Shown piece after piece: positions 1 through 9,980 of a stretch of 64,000 nt of DNA. The DNA lies in the NCBI RefSeq assembly GCF_046630445.1, contig NC_092333.1, forward strand, positions 6,196,501-6,260,500. Direction: 5' to 3'. Position numbers and translations under genes: made by a program. The notes below the pieces were generated by a model. That model did no database searches. It was given only the letters and a program-made list of their open reading frames with translations, and had not been told where the DNA came from. Source of the DNA: Rutidosis leptorrhynchoides. Taxonomy: Eukaryota; Streptophyta; Magnoliopsida; Asterales; Asteraceae. Within the stretch, counting starts at the first letter, position 1. Each line of letters opens with the position of its first letter.

Positions 1-3000
1 TCTTGGATATGTTTAAACAGATAAATGTAAATCTTCCTTTCATTGATGTAATTTCAGGAATGCCAAGGTATGCTAAATTCTTGAAAGATCTAATCACGAA
101 TAGAAAGAAAATGGAAGAACTCTCGGCTGTTACTATGAATGCCAATTGTTCAGCAGTGCTGTTGAATAAGATACCAGAAAAACTATCTGATCCAGGAAGT
201 TTCACAATTCCATGTTTTTTGGGTAGTCTTAGTTCAATAGAAGCATTGGCAGACTTAGGTGCTAGTATAAATCTAATGCCGTATTCACTATACGCTAAAC
301 TAGACCTTGGAGAATTAAAACCAACCAGAATAAGCATACAACTAGCCGATAGATCAATAAAATATCCTAGAGGGATAATGGAGAACATGCTAGTTAAAGT
401 TGGTACTTTAGTATTTCCAGTAGATTTTGTTGTTTTGGACATGGAAGAAGATTCTCAAGTTCCTCTCATATTAGGAAGACCATTCTTAAACACGGCTAAA
501 GCAATGATAGACGTGTTCGGTAAGAAACTGACCCTAAGTATAGAGGATGAGAGTGTTACCTTTTCAGTTGATAGAGCAATGCAACAACCACAATCTGCAG
601 ATGATACATGTTATTATATTCAAACTATAGATGCACATGCAGAATTATTAGAAGAATTTCCAGAATTACAAGGAACATGAGAATGTTCTTTAGGAGAAGG
701 AAATGAACCAATTGATGAAGCTGAAATGTTAGCTACACTTATAGCTAATGGATATGAACCAACAACAGAAGAAATTCAAATGCTAAAAGAAGAAGACAGA
801 TATCGATATAAATCATCGATAGAAGAACCTCCGAAATTAGAGTTAAAGCCACTTCCAAACCATTTGGAATACGCTTATTTACATGGTGAATCTGAATTAC
901 CTGTAATAATATCGTCTTCTCTTACTGAAAATGAGAAATCACAACTCATTTCTGTGTTGAAAGCTCATAAACCAGCCATTGCATGGAAGATTCATGATAT
1001 TAAAGGAATAAGTCCTTCGTATTGCACACATAAAATCCTTATGGAAGAAGGTCATAAAACGTATGTGCAACGCCAACGAAGACTAAATCCTAATATGCAA
1101 GATGTAGTTAAGAAAGAGATTATTAAACTGCTAGATGCAGGTTTGATATATCCAATTTCTGATAGTCCATGGGTAAGCCCAGTTCAATGCGTGCCTAAGA
1201 AGGGTGGCATGACTGTCATTACAAATGAGAAAAATGAGCTTATTCCTACTAGGACTGTAACAGGATGGCGTGTATGTATTGATTATAGAAAATTAAATGA
1301 CGCCACCAGAAAAGATCACTTTCCCTTACCTTTCATAGATCAAATGTTGGAAAGATTAGCCGGAAATAGTTACTATTGTTTTCTAGATGGATTTTCCGGA
1401 TATTTTCAAATTCCAATAGCACCCGAAGATCAAGAGAAAACCACATTCACGTGCCCTTATGGTACTTTTGCTTACAAACGCATGCCATTTGGACTTTGCA
1501 ACGCCCCTGCAACCTTTCAAAGGTGTATGATGGCGATTTTTCACGACATGATAGAAGAATGCATGGAAGTATTCATGGATGACTTTTCAGTCTTCGGTGA
1601 TACATTTAAATCATGTCTAGTTAATCTAGAACGAATGCTAATTAGATGCGAAAAATCAAATCTAGTACTTAATTGGGAGAAATGCCATTTCATGGTTAAA
1701 GAAGGCATCGTTCTTGGACATAAAATTTCAAAAGAAGGAATTGAAGTGGATAGAGCTAAAGTAGATGTAATTGCTAAACTTCCACATCCCACCAATGTTA
1801 AAGGAGTTAGGAGTTTTCTAGGGCATGCCGGTTTTTACCGACGTTTCATAAAAGATTTTTCTAAAATTGCCACTCCTATGAATAAACTCCTAGAAAAGGA
1901 TGCTCCATTCATCTTTTCAGATGAATGTATCAAATCTTTTAATATTCTTAAAGAAAAACTCACTAATGCACCGATCATGATAACACCAAATTGGAATCTA
2001 CCATTTGAACTAATGTGCGATGCAAGTGATTTTGCAATGGGAGCCGTTTTAGGACAAAGGATTGAAAAACGATTTCAACCTATATATTATGCTAGTAAGA
2101 CGTTACAAGGAGCACAAACGAACTATACAACTACTGAAAAAGAACTCCTTGCTATTGTCTTTGCTTTTAACAAATTTCGATCATATCTCGTTCTAGCAAA
2201 AACGGTGGTCTATACCGACCATTCTGCTCTTAGATACCTATTTTCAAAACAAGATGCTAAACCAAGATTAATCCGTTGGATCTTACTCTTACAAGAGTTT
2301 GATATTGAAATCCGAGATAAAAAAGGAGCAGAAAATCTCGCCGCTGATCATCTTTCTCGTCTTGAAAATCCCGAATTAGAAGTTCTGAATGAATCGGCCA
2401 TACAAGACAACTTTCCTGATGAATATCTATTGAAGATAGATTATAAAGAAATCCCATGGTTTGCAGACTATGCAAACTACTTAGTTTGTGGATTCCTTGA
2501 AAAAGGATTATCGTACCAAAGACGAAAGAAATTCTTCAGTGATATAAAACACTATTTCTGGGAAGATCCACATCTGTTTAAAAGTTGTCCCGATGGAATA
2601 ATACGCCGATGTGTATTTGGAGATGAAGCTAGTAAAATTTTAAACCATTGTCACACAGGACCAACAGGAGGGCATTATGGGCCTCAACTAACAGCAAGAA
2701 AAGTTTATGAAGCTGGATTCTATTGGCCTACAATTTACAAAGACGCACACCTTCTTTGCAAATCCTGTGATGCATGTCAAAGGGCCGGAAAAATAAGTCA
2801 ACGTGATGAAATGCCACAAAATGTCATCCAAGTATGTGAAGTATTTGACATTTGGGGTATTGACTTTATGGGTCCATTTCCAAAATCTCATAATAATCTA
2901 TATATACTCGTAGCCATTGATTATGTATCTAAATGGGCGGAAGCACAAGCTCTCCCAACTAACGATGCACGAGTTGTAGTCAATTTTTTAAAACGTCTTT

Positions 3001-3746
3001 TTGCAAGGTTTGGAACACCGAAAGCTTTAATAAGTGATCGGGGTACTCATTTCTGTAATAATCAACTTGAGAAAGTTCTTAAAAGATATGGAGTAACTCA
3101 TAAAATCTCCACCGCATATCATCCACAAACAAGTGGACAAGTTGAAAATACCAACCGAGCTTTAAAACGTATTCTAGAGAAAACCGTAGGATCAAATCCG
3201 AAGGAATGGTCCATTAAATTGGAGGATGCACTCTGGGCTTTTAGAACAGCCTACAAAACTCCAATTGGAACCACACCTTTTAGACTTGTTTATGGAAAAG
3301 CATGTCATCTTCCAGTAGAAATTGAACACAAAGCATTTTGGGCTTTGAAGACATGTAATCTTGATTTACATGAAGCCGGACGTCTACGATTAAGTCAACT
3401 AAACGAATTAGAAGAATTAAGACATGAAGCATACGAAAATTCGTTAATCTATAAAGAAAGAACGAAGAAATGGCATGATAAAAGAATCAGAAGTTCAAAA
3501 GAATTTAAAGAAGGAGACAGAGTTCTTCTTTTCAATTCACGATTCAAGCTATTTCCTGGAAAATTGAAATCAAGATGGTCTGGACCATTCATAGTCAAAA
3601 GAGTTTTCCCATACGGAACGATAGAATTAATAAATTCAAATGGGATTGAATTTAAAGTTAATGGTCACAGAGTTAAACATTACATACATGGTCCGATGGA
3701 AGTCGACAACGAAGTTAATCACAATTTCGACACCACAGCTAACTAA
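1..3746 (+). CDS. Element A gag-pol, distal part: protease, RT, RNase H, integrase
   Basis: The reading begins with a stretch typical of Athila gag-pol and an aspartic protease core (Asp-Leu-Gly-Ala-Ser) near base 255. The reverse transcriptase follows, with FMDD as the catalytic box near base 1575 and the [13 protein letters not shown] motif before it. RNase H is marked by CDASDF near 2020 and the [10 protein letters not shown] segment near 2215. Integrase has an HHCC zinc finger (about 2645-2780), then the [20 protein letters not shown] and [11 protein letters not shown] motifs that carry the D,D,E triad. The C-terminus ends in a GPF-type segment. There is no chromodomain, as expected for Athila. 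As an LTR fossil it shows about one break. The bases after the end, aagtgtgggg, resemble the element's polypurine tract. Confidence 0.85.
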
Positions 3747-3917
3747 GTGTGGGGAGAATCAAGTCTTTAAAGGATAATATGTATTTCTGTTAGAGTTAGA
3801 TTGTCTGTTTTCGTGTAGTTCTCGAAAATGGAACACGTATGGTCTTTCCCTAGCAGACCCTAAAGAACTAGTCTTCTCCCCCCATTCTGAATTTTTATTT
3901 TTTTAGGTTTTTACAAA

Positions 3918-4334
3918 ATGAAGACTGCCTGTGAACTAAACCATGGTCTAATGCTACACGCTTTGATCACTAAACGTAATAATGACATACTCCCGAGTGA
4001 AATAGTATCAGTAATCAGAGAAAGAATGGACGGAGTTAGAAAAGGATCCAGATGCGAAGATAATAAGTTACAATTTGGTAAAGGAAAATCAAAATCCGCA
4101 GCAAAAAGAAGAGCACGACACCTAGAACGATGTCACAAATGCGGAAAATGGTCACATGGAGGTAAATGTTCAAATAATCAAACCTATTCAAATACCGAAT
4201 TTGTTACTTTATGCAGAGACGGACCGTTCATATGTTTAGAAGAAAAGACAATGAATGCTCGAGGTTACGCCTATGCAGCCATGGAAAACCAATTAAACCG
4301 ACTATCTTATGAATATAATAGATCATATAACTAA
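3918..4334 (+). CDS. Small basic zinc-knuckle ORF of element A, 138 aa, function unknown
   Basis: This open frame of 138 codons lies 170 bp after pol. It is rich in Lys and Arg around residues 35-70 and contains one zinc-knuckle-like motif, CHKCGKWSHGGKC, which reads C-X2-C-X4-H-X3-C, one residue shorter than the usual retroviral CCHC knuckle. I do not recognise the protein. It resembles the short knuckles seen in the gag proteins of elements C and G rather than anything usual in this position. A pyrimidine-rich stretch ending in ttttag (3892-3906) stands before it and a donor-like cag/gtatgt (4348-4356) after it, so it may be an exon of a spliced subgenomic RNA; that is inference. It could instead be a remnant of a longer gene. 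Confidence 0.45.
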   Translation: MKTACELNHGLMLHALITKRNNDILPSEIVSVIRERMDGVRKGSRCEDNKLQFGKGKSKSAAKRRARHLERCHKCGKWSHGGKCSNNQTYSNTEFVTLCRDGPFICLEEKTMNARGYAYAAMENQLNRLSYEYNRSYN

Positions 4335-4557
4335 GAAATCTATTTCACAGGTATGTCTGTACAGTTTTTATTTTTATTTTTAACCTTTTGATAATAAACG
4401 CTAATTTGTTCGCTAAAAAGTATTAAATTGGTATTAAATAAAATTAGGTTTGGCGACCGAAATTATTGATATCATTCAAAAATTTATTACATCACTGCGA
4501 AATTTAACGTTTATTCTTAAGGTATAAATATCTTTAATCAATCAACCCAAAATATTT

Positions 4558-5075
4558 CAAAAATTCGTCATGAGTTAAATTAGGTCTTGGAACCGAAATT
4601 ACTTTACCGAAAAGAGGGGCGCATATTTTTGATAATATTTGATTGATTAAAGTGGGATAAAAAGACAAAAAGATTTTTAAATTTATTTTTACCATGTTTT
4701 TAAAATTAATATTTAAATCTTAAGTTAATATTGTAAACTTTGTAAAAACAATATATTTAAAATTGTAAATATTTGAATTTTTAAAATAAGTTTGGTGTGA
4801 TAAAATAAGTTTGGTGTGAATTTATAATATGAATTTATAAATTAAGTCTGGTGTAAATTTTTAAAATATGAATTTTTAATTTTATGCATTTCAAATTTTA
4901 AGTTTGGTGTGAATTTTTAATATTAAATTTTGAATTTTATATTTAAGTTGTGTGAATTTAAAAACAAAAATTTACTTTATCTCATTAAGTTAAGAATATG
5001 ATTTTTAAAATTCGTCGTAAGTTGAAGACTAGGTCTTTGAACCGAAATTGCTTTACCCGAGGAAGGGACGAGAAC
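4558..5075 (+). repeat. Dispersed ~65-bp repeat unit around 'aaccgaaatt'
   Basis: Two similar units occur at about 4558-4625 and 5006-5075. Each has an attcgtc start, a taggtct/aggtct core, then aaccgaaatt and ctttaccga, and a purine-rich end (gaggggcg or gaagggacg). Shorter relatives with accgaaatta lie at 4442-4472 and around 8571-8600, the last one downstream of the ATHILA-type ORF. The role is unknown. Confidence 0.5.
4788..4972 (+). repeat. Irregular tandem repeat of 'aagtttggtgtga'
   Basis: Four to five copies of a unit starting aagt(t/c)tggtgtga and followed by AT-rich filler are spaced irregularly through this stretch. The unit resembles a degenerate form of the aagtgtggg motif that recurs downstream of each ORF of this element. 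Confidence 0.5.
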
Positions 5076-5348
5076 TTTTATTATCATTATTTTTAATCTT
5101 ATTGATTTAAAGTATGCCAAAAACATTAAAAAATCCAAAAATCTAAGCTTTTAAAACAATCGCTACAAAAAGACAAATTTTAAAATTTTGTCTAGGGACG
5201 GACTAGGGCATCGTCCCGAAACGACCTCGTCTTAAAAAGAAACAAAATTTTTAAATTTTATTAAATTTTATGTTTTAAAAGTATAAGGTTTTTATATAAA
5301 AAAAAAAAAAAAAAAAAAATATAAAAAATAAAAAAATCCAGAATTACA

Positions 5349-5399
5349 CCCCATGCGAGTCGCATGGGGATGGGCAGGAAGCCATGCGACTCGCATGGC
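5349..5399 (+). promoter_or_regulatory. Paired CpG dyads upstream of the ATHILA-type ORF of element A
   Basis: Two 15-bp dyads, catgcgagtcgcatg (5352-5366) and catgcgactcgcatg (5383-5397), stand 31 bp apart. Each has 7-bp arms around one central base, and the symmetry extends 2 to 3 bp further out on each side. The same two sequences, also 31 bp apart, occur in this element's LTR just upstream of its TATA box. A CT-rich, leader-like stretch and a first ATG at 5545 follow, so this block may be an internal promoter. Confidence 0.55.
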
Positions 5400-5544
5400 C
5401 ATTAAAAACTGGACAGGAACAAAATTCCAGCCGAGCTGCTCTGTCTCTCACAATAACACACACACACATACACGAAAACTCTCCAAACTCTCTCATTTTT
5501 TCACCAATTTTCACCAAATTTCTTGCAAAAATTTCACAATAATC

Positions 5545-7907
5545 ATGCCTAGATTCAGTAGTCTCAACCCCTTCAGGAGAAAGGTAAAGATTTCACCCCT
5601 AATCTCTTTAAATTCGAATTTTTGTGTTCTTGAGCTAGAAAATTTATATTTTGATTTTGTTAAATTTAGGTGTAATTAGAGCTAAATTGATGTTATATTA
5701 TGCATATATATCCTAGATAGAAGCTATTTAACATGAATTGAAGCTAAAAACTTCAAATTTTTAAGAATCTAGGGTTTGTGTTCTTGAGCAATTTGGGGCT
5801 TTTTGATATAAACAGGTTATGGCCGATTTTTGTCATGAATTGTTGCTAAATTAAGTAGTGTAACATGTTTAGGTAGTTAATTGATCCAAACTTTGAGCCT
5901 AAACATGTTTTTGAGAATTAAAGTGGACTTTTTAAGTCTAAAAATTCATGAACTTGGATAATTTGATATAAAGGCCATTTGAAACTTGTTTCATTGCTAG
6001 TAGTGATTATTTTGGCATGTTATTTAAGATAAATGCTTATGAACTTGATGTACATTTTTCGTATATGCTTATTTGACAAAGTGTAGACTTGACAAAAATA
6101 TGAAAATGAGCACTAGTTTGATTTGAATGCCATGTAACAAGTGTTTAATTGCTATAATGATTATTGTTGACATGTTTAAGAGTTTAAATGTGATAAAACA
6201 TTGTATACATTTTCGTATGTAAAAATGTAGAATTGTTATTGTTAAGAAAATGTGTATAAAATGTGTTATGAATGGAACATGTCATCATAATTGTTTCAAG
6301 TTATTATTTTGCTAACACTAATGCATATTTGGATGCACAAATTTTGTGTTTAATGTGTTTTGCAGAAAGCCGATACTGGAGGTTCAGGAGCATCGTCATC
6401 CAGGCAACCAGAGCCCGAACCGGAAATGTTTCATGAACAAGAACAGCATATGCAACAAGAAGAAGAAGAACAGGAGGAGCAACATATTCCTTATCATGAT
6501 CAAGATCAATTATTCGTGAATCAGTTTCGTCAATTCGCTCCACATCAAAGGATTCTGAGCTTAGACATTAATGAAGATCAGTTACACCCAAATCTGAGAT
6601 TTGATCGATGTTGGATAGAGTATCCAGATTATCAAAAGAACATGCACATTCTCTACTTTAAGGTTGTTGAAATGCCAAGGGCAATTGACTGGGTACCTTT
6701 GGAAACAGTTAACCTTGCCGAACCGATTCGGGAATTATTGGTGCAAAGGTATGGTAATTCTCAGTTTAACGATTGGATGCGTCTATTTTCCATTCGTAGA
6801 ACCATATATAGGGAATGGTGTATAGAATTACTTAGTACTATTAAGTTAAACAGTGATATTAGGAGGATAGATGATAGAAGCTTTATTAGATTTCTGTTAG
6901 GTGGACGAATGTACAGAATGTCCATGATAGATTTAGCTAGGGCCTTACAGATTTACACCCCTGCTGAACTTTTGAGCCCCGACTGTAATAGCCTGATTGC
7001 CCAAGGAGAAAGGGTAGATAGGGAATTTGATATTAACGCCATCTGGAGGCGTATGTCCCACTTTAATGAATTTCACGCCAGTGGAAATCATACATACTTA
7101 GATATAGACAGAGCTGAACTCCGGGTGATTCATAGATTCTTAGCAAACACAATTACACAAAGGGGTAGGAATAAGGAGAAATTGACCGTAAACGATTTGT
7201 TCTACCTCAAGTGTATTAGAGACCCGAGGAGTTTCGTTAACATTCCCTATTGTGTTGGTTATTATCTCGCTAATGTAGTTTCGGGGATGAAATCGGGGAG
7301 TATTATAGGTGGTGGTATTTTCATTACTCTCATTGGAGAGTATTTAGGTGTAGATAAGCACCAAGGGGGTCCAATGAACGAAATAGAGGACGGAGGTGAA
7401 ACTATAAGTTCAAACCTTTATCACGGTGCAAGGGTATTATTGATGAGACGTGGTCGGGTATATCGATACGAGGGACCTCAGCGACAGGTAGAGAGAGGTT
7501 CGGATGATGAGATGGAGGAGGCGAACAACATTATAGGAGTTGTTCGGGAGACTGCTCTTGATTTAGGCATTCGTATGGAGGATGAATACATGACGAACTA
7601 TGATAGGCATATGCAGTACGAGGCATGGCAACGCCGGAATGACTACGAGCATTCCCGGCAACGAGAGCATGGCCGATGGGATTATCATCAGCGCCAAATT
7701 ATAAGCCAGTTGCAGCCTGGCGAGATGTATTATCCGACCCGACCCGCATACTATCCCGCACATCAGCCAGAAATGAGACCACCCTATGATTCATATGATT
7801 ATGACGCAGCATACCAGTTCACCTATAATCAGCCATGGAACCCGGACGCGAACATGAATTGGGATCCATATCCTAATTTTCCTCCTAACCCACCTCCTGA
7901 TCAGTAG
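5545..7907 (+). CDS. ATHILA-type ORF of element A (env position), probably two exons
   Basis: The main open part (6366-7907) resembles the Arabidopsis ATHILA ORF-1 family, seen in the RSFIRFLLGGRMYRMSMIDL segment and the acidic, Gln/Glu-rich N-terminus. Its C-terminus is rich in Tyr, Pro and Gln. The protein lies downstream of integrase, where env-like genes sit in this lineage; no convincing signal peptide or membrane span is seen, so calling it an envelope would be unsupported. Upstream, an ATG at 5545 opens a 13-codon exon (MPRFSSLNPFRRK) that ends at a good donor, aag/gtaaag (5583/5584). The intron of 782 bp ends at tgttttgcag (6365), and the frame stays open across the junction. Spliced expression of downstream ORFs is known for this class. 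Element B has the same design, which supports the model. Confidence 0.65.
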
Positions 7908-9964
7908 AGATAAGTTGGTAATTTTATTTTTATTTTAAACACTTAACATTTTATTACGTTTATGTAATGTTTGATATTCTTATTATTATTGTGTACTAAT
8001 ATTTTTCTTATAGTTTGAAAGTGGGATGCCAAAGTTCCATTTCAAATTGCATGTATGATTATATTTGTATTGTATGTATTCTCTTTTATGCACAAAACAG
8101 GGTAAAACAACGCGTTTTCAAAGACTGGCATTAAGTTCAGCAAAAGCAAGTAATTTTGACGACAATGATGCAAAATGTATGTGAAATAACAACAAGACGG
8201 AATGAACAAATGACGTGCACCATTTATCATTCAGCAAACAAACGCCAATATATTTGGAAACTTTGGTAAAAATTTAATCATTTTCACACAAATCACCCTC
8301 AATAATTTAAATTGTTACTGATTTCTTGCAAATGAGGGCATTGCAAGATCTTAAGTGTGGGAAGGGGTTAAATTCTTTCGGATTTTAAAATTTTTACTTT
8401 ATACACTTGGTTACCATTAAAAATACTAGTAAAGCAGTAGTTGTATTAGAATCTAGTGCTCTCTGATAAAAAAAGAACAGCCCTAGTCTTATATACTGAC
8501 TACCCAATTCTAGTAAAATTTTCAATTAAATGAATTCAAATCATGTTTATACATATTTATGAACGATAAAACTAGGTTTTAACACCGAAATTATTGTTAT
8601 CTCAGAAAGAACATAAATTGAGAAACAAACTAAAATGTTAAAATTCATTTAAAATGGAATAGAGGACGATAAAAAGAAAAATAAAAACCAAGTGTGGGAA
8701 AATTTACCAAGTTATTTTAAACATATGTCACATATATCTGTAACAAATAATTGAAAATACTTTTGCTTTGGACTAAACTAAACTATTTTACCCGATGAAA
8801 TAAAAGAAGAGATGGATCTACACGATGAATCAATTCCATCATTAAAAGGAAGTAAAGTCTTCCGAAAAAGACACGCGCTTCTTGATTTAGGTCATGAAGT
8901 TGTCGTTCAGACCAGCTGTAGGTTGACGAAAAATCTAGAAAAGTCATCACTAAAATCAGCAGGAAATCCACGGACCTCAGCATTAAACAGGGTCGCCAAG
9001 TGGTCAGATTTATCCTAACCATGAGAAGGATTTATCTCGTATAATGGGGGGCACCATGCAAATTAGCTGGATAAGACTAATGAATCAGATCCCCAGAAAG
9101 GATAATCTCCTTAAAGATTAAAAATCAGCTTTTAAGACTGATATTACTCAATCCTAGAGATTGACCTTAAAGATTGAGAATTACAAACTCATGGAATTCA
9201 ATGATATCTAAACTCGAGCTTGAACGAGAAAATATTTTGATCAAAAATACAAACCGATTTGTTTTCTGAAAACCCAATTTTCAATGCGTTCATTTCCATT
9301 GAACGTAAAATCCTAGGAATTCACCATGAATTCACTAGGTCACCTGAACTAAATCGGGTGTCAACCGTAAGAACGGTGGTTGCATAGCATGGTCAAAGAC
9401 AGGACCTTGTGCCAGACCGAAAAATTATAAGGGTGAGCTTTACTATTGCTCCTACCAAGGATAGTAATTGCGTCCGACAAGTTATAGACCATAATCAAAA
9501 GCATGTCACGGGACATTGCCTTAACAGTTGCTTGTTCAACGCTTTCCTTTACAACCGGACGGTAGTTTACCGAAAGGTAATATACGGAACAAGTAAACTG
9601 GACGTGTTGCTTTCCAAATACAAGGTTAGCAAGTGGGTGACACAAAACCGCAAGTTTTGAGCTAAAATTTTCAAATCTGAAACCCACCAAACCCACAAAA
9701 ATATTTTGCAAACACCGGTAAAGGGTTATTCCGGAAAACTTATCTAGGGTAAAAACTAGATTTAATTTTCAAAAGATCAAATGTTTTCATAAAGATCCAA
9801 TTTCATTAATGGATCTAAATTTTTATAGTCATGTGGGACTGTAAACCATATCGTTACTACCATTGTTTATACCGCCGTATAGAAATCACTGATGTACAAA
9901 GTGTGAAGAATAAAGAAGTGATTCTAGTATTTCAAGACAATATTGCTTGAGGACAAGCAACGCT
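7908..9964 (+). other. Noncoding 3' tract of element A
   Basis: Two kilobases separate the ATHILA-type ORF from the polypurine tract, with no believable gene. Recognisable pieces are a conserved ctggcattaagttcagc block (8125-8141) shared with element B, and two copies of the polypurine-like aagtgtggga (about 8352 and 8693). Short open frames here have no recognisable features. Confidence 0.6.
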
Positions 9965-9980
9965 CAAGTGTGGGAATATT
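9965..9980 (+). other. Polypurine tract of element A
   Basis: The sequence caagtgtgggaatatt lies directly before the LTR start (tgataatgct). It is the expected plus-strand priming site for reverse transcription. Confidence 0.65.

Larger units (their letters stand above)
4335..5340 (+). other. AT-rich noncoding spacer of element A
   Basis: About 1 kb without a credible gene lies between the zinc-knuckle ORF and the dyad block. It contains two copies of a roughly 65-bp unit, several copies of an aagtttggtgtga unit and a poly-A run at 5300-5320. Long spacers at this place are usual in Athila-type elements. Confidence 0.6.

Noticed and set aside
6360-7907. Calling the ATHILA-type ORF a true envelope gene
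   Set aside because: No signal peptide, fusion segment or membrane anchor is visible; position alone is not enough.
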